A stretch of 38,407 nt of DNA from CAYYNP01 sp964472545. GTDB lineage: Bacteria > Planctomycetota > Planctomycetia > Pirellulales > Thermoguttaceae. Of the stretch, positions 6,783 to 14,703 are shown one piece after another. The stretch is taken from the NCBI GenBank assembly GCA_964472545.1, contig CAYYNP010000058.1, forward strand, positions 1 to 38,407. Direction: 5' to 3'. Position 1 is the first letter of the stretch, and each line of letters opens with the position of its first letter. Made by a program: the position numbers and the translations under genes. The notes under the pieces were generated by a model. That model saw only the letters and a list, made by a program, of their open reading frames with translations. It ran no database searches and had not been told where the DNA came from.

Positions 6783-8618
6783 GTGAGCCGTCCGCCCGAA
6801 AGCAGCGACAGTGATCGCCACGCCCGAGAGTTGCGGTATGCGCAGACGGCCGAATTCGACGCGCCGCTGGAACTGGAACACGGCGGCCGACTGCCGTCGG
6901 TGACGGTGGTCTACGAGACCTACGGGCACTTGAATCCGCAGCGAGACAACGCCGTGTTGGTCTGCCACGCCCTCTCGGGCGATTCCCACGTGGCGCAGCA
7001 CGACGCCGACGACGACCCGGGCTGGTGGGACGTGGTCGTGGGGCCGGGCAAGCCGATCGATACCGACCACTATTTCGTGATCTGCCCCAACGTGCTCGGC
7101 GGCTGCCGTGGCACAACCGGCCCTAGCACCGTCAATCCCACGACGGGAAAGCCCTACGGCCCCGATTTTCCCGTGGTCACGGTAGGCGATATCGTTCGCG
7201 TGCAGCGGCGGTTGGTCGATTCGCTGGGCATCGAACGGCTGCGGACGGTCGTGGGCGGTTCGCTTGGCGGCCACATGGCGCTCGATTGGGCCACTCGCTA
7301 CCCCGATCGGCTCGACGGTGCGGTGGCGGTGGCCACTTCCCCACGGCCAAGCAGCCAGGCAATCGCCTTCGACGTGATCGGGCGAAACGCCATCATGCGC
7401 GACCCGGACTATCGCGCCGGCCAGTATTACGAGGGCGGGCCGGGACCGTCGGTCGGACTCGCATTGGCCAGGATGCTGGGACACATCACGTACCTCTCGC
7501 ACGAGGCGATGACGCAGAAGTTCGATGCGGCGCGCCTCCAGCCGCGCGACGTCCGCTCGCAATTCGAGACCAAGTTCTCCGTCGGGTCCTACCTGGCCTA
7601 TCAGGGCGACCGCTTCGTCGACCGCTTCGACCCGAACAGCTATCTGACGTTGACGATGGCCATGGATCTGTTCGACCTGGGCGACACGCCGGAGGCGCTC
7701 ACGGCGGCGTTTGCCCGATCGCAGTGCCGCTGGCTAGTGGTCAGTTTCTCCAGCGATTGGCTGTTTCCCGCGTTTCAATCGCTCGAGGTGGTCAACGCCC
7801 TGATCGCCGCGGAGAAGCCGGTCAGTTTCTGCAACGTGCAAAGCGACTGCGGCCACGATGCGTTTCTGTTGCCCAACGAGGTAGATCAGTACGGCGAGAT
7901 GATCCGTTCGTTTCTGGCAAACGTGACCGACCGGCCCGGCGCGGACTCAACCGCCTGTTGCCAATCGCCGGACGCCGCCTGTTGCGAGGTCGGCGACGGC
8001 CGCCCCACGAGCATCTTCCGGGCGCCGCATCGCTTCGATTACGATTCGATCGTCGAGTTGATCCCGCCGGAGGACAGTGTGCTCGACCTTGGGTGCGGCA
8101 ACGGATCGCTGCTATCGCGACTTCGCCAGAGTGGCCATCGACGGCTGATGGGGCTCGAACTCGACCAGGGGGCGATCCTGGCCGCGATCCGCCGCGGCTT
8201 CGACGTCGTGCAGGGCGACCTGAACGACGGCCTGAGCGCGTTTGGCGACGGGCAGTTCGACGTGGTCGTCCTCTCGCAAACGCTGCAAGCGGTGATCGAC
8301 GTGCCGCGCGTGATCGACGAGATGTTGCGCGTGGGGCGCCGCGGCATCGTCAGCTTTCCGAATCTCGGCTATCGGCCGTGGCGAGACCAACTCTCCGACG
8401 AAGGCCGCGCACCGCACGTCGGTTTTGCGGTGGATTTCAACTGGTACGATACGCCGAACGTTCGCCAATTCACCATCGCCGACTTCGAGGATTTCTGCCG
8501 CCGCAAGGGCATCCGCGTCCACCGCCGCCTGGCCTTGAACACCGAATGGGACCGGCAGGTCGACGAGAATCCCAATCTCGACGCCGACGTGGCGATCATG
8601 GTGCTCAGCCTTGCCTAG
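6783..8618 (+). CDS. metX: Homoserine O-acetyltransferase fused to MetW
   Basis: 611 residues. Residues 20-380 are MetX, an alpha/beta hydrolase that acylates homoserine: nucleophile S160 in GGSLGGHMALDW, D325 in SSDWLF and H358 in DCGHDAF form the catalytic triad. Residues about 415-611 are MetW, a methyltransferase-fold partner with SAM-type motif VLDLGCGNG (433-441) and the family signature FNWYDTPNVR (552-561). In many bacteria MetX and MetW are separate neighbouring genes and work together; here they are one chain joined by a Cys-containing linker (380-412). The start is taken as GTG 6783: the only in-frame ATG further up (6690) lies inside the palindromic element and encodes non-homologous sequence. 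No strong ribosome site is visible, so the start is uncertain by a few codons. It feeds metY. Confidence 0.92.
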   Translation: MSRPPESSDSDRHARELRYAQTAEFDAPLELEHGGRLPSVTVVYETYGHLNPQRDNAVLVCHALSGDSHVAQHDADDDPGWWDVVVGPGKPIDTDHYFVICPNVLGGCRGTTGPSTVNPTTGKPYGPDFPVVTVGDIVRVQRRLVDSLGIERLRTVVGGSLGGHMALDWATRYPDRLDGAVAVATSPRPSSQAIAFDVIGRNAIMRDPDYRAGQYYEGGPGPSVGLALARMLGHITYLSHEAMTQKFDAARLQPRDVRSQFETKFSVGSYLAYQGDRFVDRFDPNSYLTLTMAMDLFDLGDTPEALTAAFARSQCRWLVVSFSSDWLFPAFQSLEVVNALIAAEKPVSFCNVQSDCGHDAFLLPNEVDQYGEMIRSFLANVTDRPGADSTACCQSPDAACCEVGDGRPTSIFRAPHRFDYDSIVELIPPEDSVLDLGCGNGSLLSRLRQSGHRRLMGLELDQGAILAAIRRGFDVVQGDLNDGLSAFGDGQFDVVVLSQTLQAVIDVPRVIDEMLRVGRRGIVSFPNLGYRPWRDQLSDEGRAPHVGFAVDFNWYDTPNVRQFTIADFEDFCRRKGIRVHRRLALNTEWDRQVDENPNLDADVAIMVLSLA

Positions 8619-8652
8619 CGTCCTCTTCCTCCCTCCTTGCAGCTTCCTTCGT

Positions 8653-8749
8653 GGGTGGCTGGGGCAAAGCGCAGCGGTGCCCCAGGTTGCCTGCATGCCG
8701 AACGCCTGGCAATTCACTGGGGCACCGCTGCGCTCTGCCCCAGCCACCC
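8653..8749. repeat. Palindromic element, GTGGCTGGGG family
   Basis: Arms of 31 nt starting GTGGCTGGGGCAAAGCGCAG pair with one mismatch across a 31-nt loop; flanking GG/CC extends the pairing. It shares the first ten bases with the elements at 3028 and 23353 but differs after that. It lies between the convergent ends of metX-metW and the FtsX permease, so it could terminate transcription in both directions. Confidence 0.85.
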
Positions 8750-8793
8750 CACGCCCTGACCATGCAACTGACAAGACATGCCGCGATGAAGCG

Positions 8794-9939
8794 CTACAAC
8801 TGCTGCAGAGCGGGCACGATCTCGGCCGTGGAGGCCTTCAGCGCGGGGAAGATCCCGGCCGCTAAGCCGATTGCCGGGCCGAGTGCGAGACCCAGCAGGG
8901 CCAGATCGAGCGACGGGGTGAAAGAGATCGTCACCGCGTCGGCCCCGATCGCCAGATCGCTAAAGGCGAGATACCCCATCGACAGGCTCACGCCAAGCAG
9001 GCCGCCGAGCGTGCCGATGATCGTGCTCTCGGCCAACACCAGGCCGAAGACGCGCGGGGCCGAGAAGCCGAGTGTCCGCAGCACGGCATGTTCGCGGATA
9101 CGGTCGCCGGTGGCCATCACCGTGGTTGTGGTTACCAGCATCAACACCACGCCCAGGCACGCCAGGCCCAGGTAGTGGACCAGCCCGAGCAGCTCGCTCA
9201 GGTCGCCGAGGCTCTTGGCGTGGAAGGCGCTCTTCGATCGGGTTTCGGTTTCCACCTGTCGTCCGTGCAGGGCGTCGTCGATCGCGCGGCCGACATGATC
9301 GGGATCGGCGTCGGCGTTGAGCAACACCTCAAATTGGGTGACCGTTCCCACTTGATTGTCGCCGTGGCGACGTTGCAGGAACTCCAGGTGGGTATAGATG
9401 TGATTCTCTTCCGGCGCGTTTTCGTGGCACTCGTAGATGCCCGCCACGGACACCGTGTGGTCACCCAGAGTGAAACTCTCACCGACCTCGATGTCTCGGC
9501 GATTGGCGACCACCCGGCCGACCAGCGCGGCGTCGCGACGAGCCTCGAAGTCGGTAAAGCTGCCGTCGATCAACGTAAAGTCACGAGCCGATTGGATCTT
9601 CTCCGGCGGCACGCCGTAGAAGACGGCCACGTCGAGGCTTGCCCGGCAGTTGTTCGTGAAGACTTGAATCGGCACCACGTCGCGGACGCCGGGAATCTCC
9701 GCGATCGTCTCGGCGTAATCTTCCGGCAGCCGGCTGGTGCCGGGGCAAAACTTGTGTGCCTGGAAGACGATCAGCGTCTGCTTGGCGTCGCGTCGCCCCA
9801 GCAGGTTGTCGAGCCCCGCTTGGATCGAGCCGACGAAACAGAACACGAACAGCCCCACCGCCGTGCCGCTGAGAGTCAGCAGCGACCGGGTGCGATGTCG
9901 CCAGAGCGTCTTCAGCACAAAGGGGATCAGCTTGAACAT
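8794..9939 (-). CDS. FtsX/MacB-type ABC transporter permease (second permease of the operon)
   Basis: 381 residues with the MacB-like plan: one N-terminal membrane helix (about 18-38), an extracytoplasmic domain of about 200 residues, then three C-terminal helices (about 255-375) with the FtsX-family signature REHAVLRTLGFS after the second helix. It would couple ATP hydrolysis by the adjacent ATPase to export of a substrate, or to lipoprotein release, across the inner membrane. The start ATG at 9939 overlaps the ATPase stop (TGATG), with AGGAG 8 nt upstream; a GTG one codon earlier is also possible. It is a different sequence from the permease at 12887-14059, so the operon encodes two permeases and one ATPase. 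Confidence 0.9.
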   Translation of the reverse strand: MFKLIPFVLKTLWRHRTRSLLTLSGTAVGLFVFCFVGSIQAGLDNLLGRRDAKQTLIVFQAHKFCPGTSRLPEDYAETIAEIPGVRDVVPIQVFTNNCRASLDVAVFYGVPPEKIQSARDFTLIDGSFTDFEARRDAALVGRVVANRRDIEVGESFTLGDHTVSVAGIYECHENAPEENHIYTHLEFLQRRHGDNQVGTVTQFEVLLNADADPDHVGRAIDDALHGRQVETETRSKSAFHAKSLGDLSELLGLVHYLGLACLGVVLMLVTTTTVMATGDRIREHAVLRTLGFSAPRVFGLVLAESTIIGTLGGLLGVSLSMGYLAFSDLAIGADAVTISFTPSLDLALLGLALGPAIGLAAGIFPALKASTAEIVPALQQL

Positions 9940-10652
9940 CACGCCGGCTCCTGATACTTCACGCTGAGCCCGCTCGATTCACGCTCGATCAACCGTCCGT
10001 GGTCCAGCCGCAACCGCCGCTTGGCAATATCGGCCGCTTCGACGTCGTGGGTGACCATCAGCAGCGTGGTGCCGAGTTGGTCGTTTAGACGCACGAGCAG
10101 GTCGAGGATCTGGGCGGAGGTGTCCGCATCGAGGCTGCCGGTCGGTTCGTCGGCGACCACCACGGTCGGATCGGCGACGATCGCCCGGGCGATACCCACC
10201 CGCTGCGACTCGCCGCCGGAGAGCTGCCGCGGATAGTGCGTGGCCCGATCCAACAGCCCCACGGCGCCTAGGGCGATCTCGACCCGCTTGCGCCGCTCGG
10301 CCCGCGAGAAGGGCAGCAGCAACAGCGGCAGTTCCACGTTTTCATAAGCAGACAGCACGGGCATCAGGTTGTGCGTTTGGAAGACGTAGCCGATGTTCCG
10401 CGCCCGCCATTTGGCCAGGCGCGCCCGCGAGAGCCCGGTGATCAATTCGCCGCCCACCAGGATGCTCCCCGCGTCGGGCCGGTCGATGCCGGCAATCAGG
10501 TTCAGGAACGTCGACTTGCCCGTGCCGCTGGCGCCCATCAGCGAGAGGAACTCGCCTTGGTCGACGAGCAGGTCGACGCCGGCCAGCGGCCGGATCGTCT
10601 GATCGCCTTGGCGATAGGTCTTGGCCACGCCGCTTAGTTCAACCAGCGCCAT
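9939..10652 (-). CDS. ABC transporter ATPase, LolD/MacB type
   Basis: 237 residues. Walker A GASGTGKST (40-48), Q-loop Q92, signature LSGGESQ (144-150), Walker B VVVADEP (164-170) and switch H202 are all intact. The family (LolD, FtsE, MacB N-terminal domain) powers FtsX-type permeases. It is the only ATPase in the operon and must serve the permease that overlaps its stop codon and probably the one at 12887-14059 as well, possibly as a heterodimer. AGGAG lies 10 nt before the ATG. Substrate unknown. Confidence 0.95.
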   Translation of the reverse strand: MALVELSGVAKTYRQGDQTIRPLAGVDLLVDQGEFLSLMGASGTGKSTFLNLIAGIDRPDAGSILVGGELITGLSRARLAKWRARNIGYVFQTHNLMPVLSAYENVELPLLLLPFSRAERRKRVEIALGAVGLLDRATHYPRQLSGGESQRVGIARAIVADPTVVVADEPTGSLDADTSAQILDLLVRLNDQLGTTLLMVTHDVEAADIAKRRLRLDHGRLIERESSGLSVKYQEPA

Positions 10653-10715
10653 CGATTCGATACTCCTGCACGAAAAAGGGGGACAGGCTACTTTTTGTTG
10701 CTCGTTGCTGCTCGG

Positions 10716-12290
10716 CTACGGGGTTTCTTCTTCGGCTTCGGTCCCCAGAGCCGTGTCTTCGCCGGTGATCTCGATCCGCTGCCCGTCCCGTAGGTCTGCC
10801 GGCGCGTTGGCGATCAGTTTGTCGGCCATCGACAGCCCGGAGGCGACCTCGATCAGCCGGCTGTTGCCGCGGCGGCCGGTGGTGATCGCCACGCGGCGGG
10901 CGACGCGGTCCCTTTGGTCGGCAATCCACACGAACGAGCCGTCCTCGTCCTGTTCGACCAACTGCTTGGGCACGTAGAGCTGCTCGACCTCGGCCGCCGC
11001 GGTTTCGCTCTCGGGCATTTCCGGGGCCAGGAACGTCACGTCGACGAGCATTTCCGGCTTGAACACCTCCGGCGGCGAATCGATCGCCACCTTCACTTCC
11101 AACGTGTTCTTCTGGATGTCGGCCAACGAACTGAGAAACAGGACCTCGCCCTCCAGCGGTTTGCCGACCGCGGGGCTCTCGATCAGCACCGGCTGCCCGG
11201 GCAGCACCTGCGGCAGGTCGTCGAAGCGGACGTCGACCCGAACCTGCAACTTTTCGGGCTGATACATGGTCACCACGGTGCTGCCGTCGCGATCTTCGTC
11301 GGCACTCATGCCCGGCACCAGCCGCGTGCCACGGCTGCCCCAGAGCCGATAGATCCGCCCGTCGACCGGCGCCCGCACGGTCATCCGCTCCAACTGTAGT
11401 TCGGCTTCTGCTCGGGCCACGTCGGCCTGTTCGATCCGGGCTTCGGCCGCCGTGACCTTGGCCCGGGCCTCCTCGTACTGCCGCGACTCCTCGGTCGCCA
11501 ACTCGCGTTGCACCTTCAGCGCGTCGTAGCGCTGTGTCAGTGCGGAGATCTCGGCGGCCAGCGACACCTCTTGACGTTCGAGTTGCTCGACCAGCGCGGT
11601 GGCGGTGTCGAGCGCGCTGCGCGATTGCTCGAGGATTCGGCCGGCCACGGCGTCGCCGGCGCGGGCCTTACCGTCGTAATCGCCCTGGGCAAAGCGCCGC
11701 TGGGCCTCGGCGCTCCGCCTCTGGTAGGGAAGGTCTGCCAGCTTCGTTTCTGCGGCGGCCAGCTTCGCCCGGGCTTCGGCGAGTTGGGCGTCGAGATGCA
11801 CCGGCTGATCGAGACGCACCTTGGCCGCGTCGCGGGTTGCCTCGGCCAGTTTGAGTTCGGCCGTGCGAAGCTTGACGTCGGCCACGCACGCCTTGAGCAC
11901 CAACCGAGCGTCGTCGGCCACCAGCAGCGCCACCGGATCGCCCGCCTTGACCTGCTGATCTTCCACGACCAACAAGTCGTCGACGACTCCCGGAGCCAGT
12001 GCGGCCACGGCCACCTGACGAGGCCGCGGCTCGATCCACCCGGCCGCCTTGAACAACGGCGTGCCGGCCTGCTGCATTTCGGCCCGGGCCACGTGTACCG
12101 GCACCACCGTCACCGGAGTCCGCGGCAGCAGCGCGTCCTGGGCGGTCCAACCGACCACGGCCAGAAAACCGGCGATCAGCACGCCGGGCAACACGTAGCG
12201 CGCCAACACGTGTCGACGCGAAACGACCCGCTGCCCGGCCGGCGTTTCGCGCTTTACGGCCAGGTCACGGAGGTCAACGTCCGTTGCCAT
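10716..12290 (-). CDS. HlyD/MacA-type periplasmic adaptor (membrane fusion protein)
   Basis: 524 residues. One N-terminal membrane anchor at about 33-50, then a lipoyl half (VAVAALAPGVVDDLLVVEDQ region), a long Ala/Glu/Arg-rich coiled-coil hairpin (about 120-310), the second lipoyl half at TVRAPVDGRIYRLWG, and beta-barrel and membrane-proximal domains to the end. It would bridge the inner-membrane permeases to the TolC-like protein at 14704-16149. The start at 12290 has GGGAG 8 nt upstream; an ATG at 12305, with GGGGTGA upstream, is an alternative. Gap of 63 nt to the ATPase gene and 39 nt from the lipoprotein gene. Confidence 0.92.
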   Translation of the reverse strand: MATDVDLRDLAVKRETPAGQRVVSRRHVLARYVLPGVLIAGFLAVVGWTAQDALLPRTPVTVVPVHVARAEMQQAGTPLFKAAGWIEPRPRQVAVAALAPGVVDDLLVVEDQQVKAGDPVALLVADDARLVLKACVADVKLRTAELKLAEATRDAAKVRLDQPVHLDAQLAEARAKLAAAETKLADLPYQRRSAEAQRRFAQGDYDGKARAGDAVAGRILEQSRSALDTATALVEQLERQEVSLAAEISALTQRYDALKVQRELATEESRQYEEARAKVTAAEARIEQADVARAEAELQLERMTVRAPVDGRIYRLWGSRGTRLVPGMSADEDRDGSTVVTMYQPEKLQVRVDVRFDDLPQVLPGQPVLIESPAVGKPLEGEVLFLSSLADIQKNTLEVKVAIDSPPEVFKPEMLVDVTFLAPEMPESETAAAEVEQLYVPKQLVEQDEDGSFVWIADQRDRVARRVAITTGRRGNSRLIEVASGLSMADKLIANAPADLRDGQRIEITGEDTALGTEAEEETP

Positions 12291-12329
12291 GGCACCATCT
12301 CCCATAGGTTCACCCCGTCCACCGCACAC

Positions 12330-12857
12330 TCACTTCCGCACAAATACGCCCGTCGCCAGCAACGACACGTTGCCGGAATTGTTCAGCTTGGCTTTGCCTT
12401 GAACGACGACCGTTTCGAGTTCTTCCACTCCCAGCAAGCCCTTTGCGCCGCCGTCTAGGATTCGGCCTTCTTCGTCGACGACCTTGACGAGCACGCGGGA
12501 CTCGGCCAGGTCGGGCTCGCAGCAGTAGTCCCACGGCGTATCGCAGCCGTCCTCGAGACACGGCTTCAGCGACGTGTCGACGATGTTGAAGGCAACCAAG
12601 TCCGCCACCCAGGGATCCACGTCGCCTCCGATGCGGCCGACGACCACGACGTCGTCGCCGTCGTTGGCTTCCTCGCGGAAAGCGCAGACCTCGACGGCAC
12701 CCTCCGGTTCGTTCGTCAACAGGTAGGTTGCCGGGGCCGCGGCAGCCGGGCCGGTCTTGGTCGATTCGGACTGGGTGGCCGTGGTTCCGCCGCCGCATCC
12801 CGAGATCACCGCGACGACCAGGGTTGCGAACGTTCCATAACGTAAACCTGCAAGCAT
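12330..12857 (-). CDS. Lipoprotein of unknown function in the efflux operon
   Basis: 175 residues. The start at 12857 is chosen because AAGGAG lies 6 nt upstream; an in-frame ATG at 12878 has no ribosome site. Residues 1-21 are a lipoprotein signal with V-I-S-G-C and lipidated C21. A low-complexity Thr/Ala/Pro linker follows. The mature domain has a valine-rich strand pattern (DDVVVVGRIGG), a Cys-rich middle (KPCLEDGC, PWDYCC) and a repeated Val/Gly strand pattern towards the end (VLVKVVDEEG, TVVVQGKA), which looks like a small beta-barrel, perhaps OB-like. I do not recognise the family. Its place between the first permease and the adaptor suggests a periplasmic accessory or substrate-binding role. 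Confidence 0.75.
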   Translation of the reverse strand: MLAGLRYGTFATLVVAVISGCGGGTTATQSESTKTGPAAAAPATYLLTNEPEGAVEVCAFREEANDGDDVVVVGRIGGDVDPWVADLVAFNIVDTSLKPCLEDGCDTPWDYCCEPDLAESRVLVKVVDEEGRILDGGAKGLLGVEELETVVVQGKAKLNNSGNVSLLATGVFVRK

Positions 12858-12886
12858 CACAAACTCCTTCTTGTTCATCGAATAGT

Positions 12887-14059
12887 TCAAACCGCATTCA
12901 GCCCGTCGACGACGGACATCCGCAACGCACGAATCGCCGGAGGCAGCGAGCCGAGCACACCCAACAGAACGCCGACAGACAGACCGACGAGCATCGCCAC
13001 GCCGTCGATATGAAGTTGAAACGCCCCCATCGTGAAGCGCACCGCCATGCCGTTGACCAGCAGCAGCGCGATCGCCGCCGCCGCCAACGACGAAGCCAAC
13101 GCCAGCAGCACGCCTTCCTGCACCAGGCTCAGTACGATCGCCCGCCGTGCAAAGCCGATCGTCTGCAACGTGGCCAGTTCCCGCACGCGGCCCACCACCG
13201 AGCCGTACATCGTGTTCAGCCCCGCAAAGACGCCGGCCGCCGCCACCAGCACCGCGACCAGCCAAGCCAGCATTCGCACCGGGCGATAGTCGCGCTGCAG
13301 CTTGCCGTAGTAGTCGGTTTCCCGGATCGTCGTGAGTTCCAGGTCGGACTGCCGTTCCTTACAGAACAGGTTGACTTCGGCGAACCGGGCGTCCGGACGA
13401 AGCGCTACGGCTACGATGCTCAGATCGGTACGCTCCATGGCCGTCTGCAGGTCGTCCAGGCGACACCAGATCTCCGAGCCGAATGCCGATCCGGCCGCCG
13501 AAAACTGACCGCTGATTCGCCAACGTTGGCCTTCCATTTCGATCGTCTCCCCCACGCCGACCTGACGCCGGTCGACCCCCAGTTTCGCGGCGGCCAGTCG
13601 CCCAACGAGCACTTCGCCGGGCCCCGGCCATTGCCCTTCGACGATCTGCACCTGACGCCGGACCAACAACGCCGCCGGTGTGACGCCGCGGAGCAGCGCG
13701 GTCGACGGCTCCGGATGGTCGCCGACCTGGACGATCGACGCCATGTACAACTCCGGCGAGGCGTACTTCCGCCCGAATCGACGCCGGATGCCCTCGAGGT
13801 TGGCGGTCAGTTCGTCGGCCGACCGCATGGGGATCGAGGAATACTCCAGGTTTTCGCCCATCCCCATCCCAAAGACGATCGCCACGCGCGGGTCGCCGCT
13901 GGCCGACAGCGAACGGTCGAGCCCGCGAATGAAACCCAACGTGACGAAGACCAGCACGATCACCGTAGTCAGGCCGACGAACGTCAGCCCGCTGCGCAGC
14001 GGACGGCGCAGCAGATTGCGAACCGCAAACTCCCACGGCAATCGTCGGAAGAGCAACAC
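12887..14059 (-). CDS. FtsX/MacB-type ABC transporter permease (first permease of the operon)
   Basis: 390 residues with one N-terminal helix (about 24-44), an extracytoplasmic domain, and three C-terminal helices (about 262-385) with RVRELATLQTIGFARR, the conserved FtsX cytoplasmic loop. The start is taken as the GTG at 14059 because GGGAGG lies 8 nt upstream; the frame is open nine codons further to another GTG without a ribosome site. The gene follows a small Cys-rich gene (103-nt gap) and precedes the lipoprotein by 29 nt. Its partner ATPase is the LolD-type gene three positions downstream. Confidence 0.9.
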   Translation of the reverse strand: MLLFRRLPWEFAVRNLLRRPLRSGLTFVGLTTVIVLVFVTLGFIRGLDRSLSASGDPRVAIVFGMGMGENLEYSSIPMRSADELTANLEGIRRRFGRKYASPELYMASIVQVGDHPEPSTALLRGVTPAALLVRRQVQIVEGQWPGPGEVLVGRLAAAKLGVDRRQVGVGETIEMEGQRWRISGQFSAAGSAFGSEIWCRLDDLQTAMERTDLSIVAVALRPDARFAEVNLFCKERQSDLELTTIRETDYYGKLQRDYRPVRMLAWLVAVLVAAAGVFAGLNTMYGSVVGRVRELATLQTIGFARRAIVLSLVQEGVLLALASSLAAAAIALLLVNGMAVRFTMGAFQLHIDGVAMLVGLSVGVLLGVLGSLPPAIRALRMSVVDGLNAV

Positions 14060-14162
14060 CGAAGTCACCTCCCGTGGGTGCACCACGAGAACGTCAAGGA
14101 TCGAACAAAGAAGAAACGGCCCGAAAGAAATGCCGCCACGTCGGCGCGGCAGGGGCAGGCCG

Positions 14163-14582
14163 CTAGCAGAGGAGCGAGCAGATCAGCGCACGCAGCGATC
14201 GGCCGTCGGGCGCGAGCGGTGCTCGGTCGTGGTCAGAATCTGTCCGAGAAAGTGCCCGCAGCGAATCGATCGGCTCGGCCGGCGCCAATCCTGAAAACGG
14301 AAGCACCGCCGGCGGCTGTACGTCGGCGGCCGCCTCGATCAACGCCCCAGAGCAGACGCAGCTATACCCCTTGCTCTTACACGGGCAGTCACACGGCAGC
14401 GGAGGGGATGGCGGCGTGGGAACGGACGTATTGGTCCCGGCCCGGCAGCAATCGCCACAGCCGGACGACGACTCGGCCGCCGGTTCAACGCGCGTGTCGG
14501 CCATCACGGCCAATGCCCGGCAAACCACCGGACACGTCGCCACCATCACGCCGAGCAACAGACAAACCGCGGCTTTGAACAT
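14163..14582 (-). CDS. Small exported Cys-rich protein of unknown function
   Basis: 139 residues. N-terminal hydrophobic stretch 4-27 fits a signal peptide or anchor. Then come Cys clusters (GCGDCC, PCDCPCKSKGYSCVC), a Pro-rich segment and a C-terminus ending LRALICSLLC. The Cys clusters suggest metal or redox chemistry in the envelope. The start at 14582 opens directly onto the signal peptide, with AGGGTGG upstream as a plausible ribosome site. It lies between the TolC-like gene and the first permease on the same strand. Similar short Cys-rich proteins occur beside planctomycete metal-efflux genes, so a heavy-metal substrate for this operon is possible; this is inference from context. Confidence 0.7.
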   Translation of the reverse strand: MFKAAVCLLLGVMVATCPVVCRALAVMADTRVEPAAESSSGCGDCCRAGTNTSVPTPPSPPLPCDCPCKSKGYSCVCSGALIEAAADVQPPAVLPFSGLAPAEPIDSLRALSRTDSDHDRAPLAPDGRSLRALICSLLC

Positions 14583-14703
14583 CGAAGACCACCCTGCAAG
14601 GGGACTCACAACCAGCCCCTCTATTCTAGGTGTCTTATCCGATGCAGTCAATCTCAAGAATCCGGCCGCGTTCGGCGAAATACACTACCTGTAGCGTCGG
14701 GTT

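Noticed and set aside
12728..14578. Long plus-strand open frame opposite the export operon
   Set aside because: His/Arg/Gln-rich nonsense with no ribosome site; the minus-strand permease and lipoprotein have clear family features.
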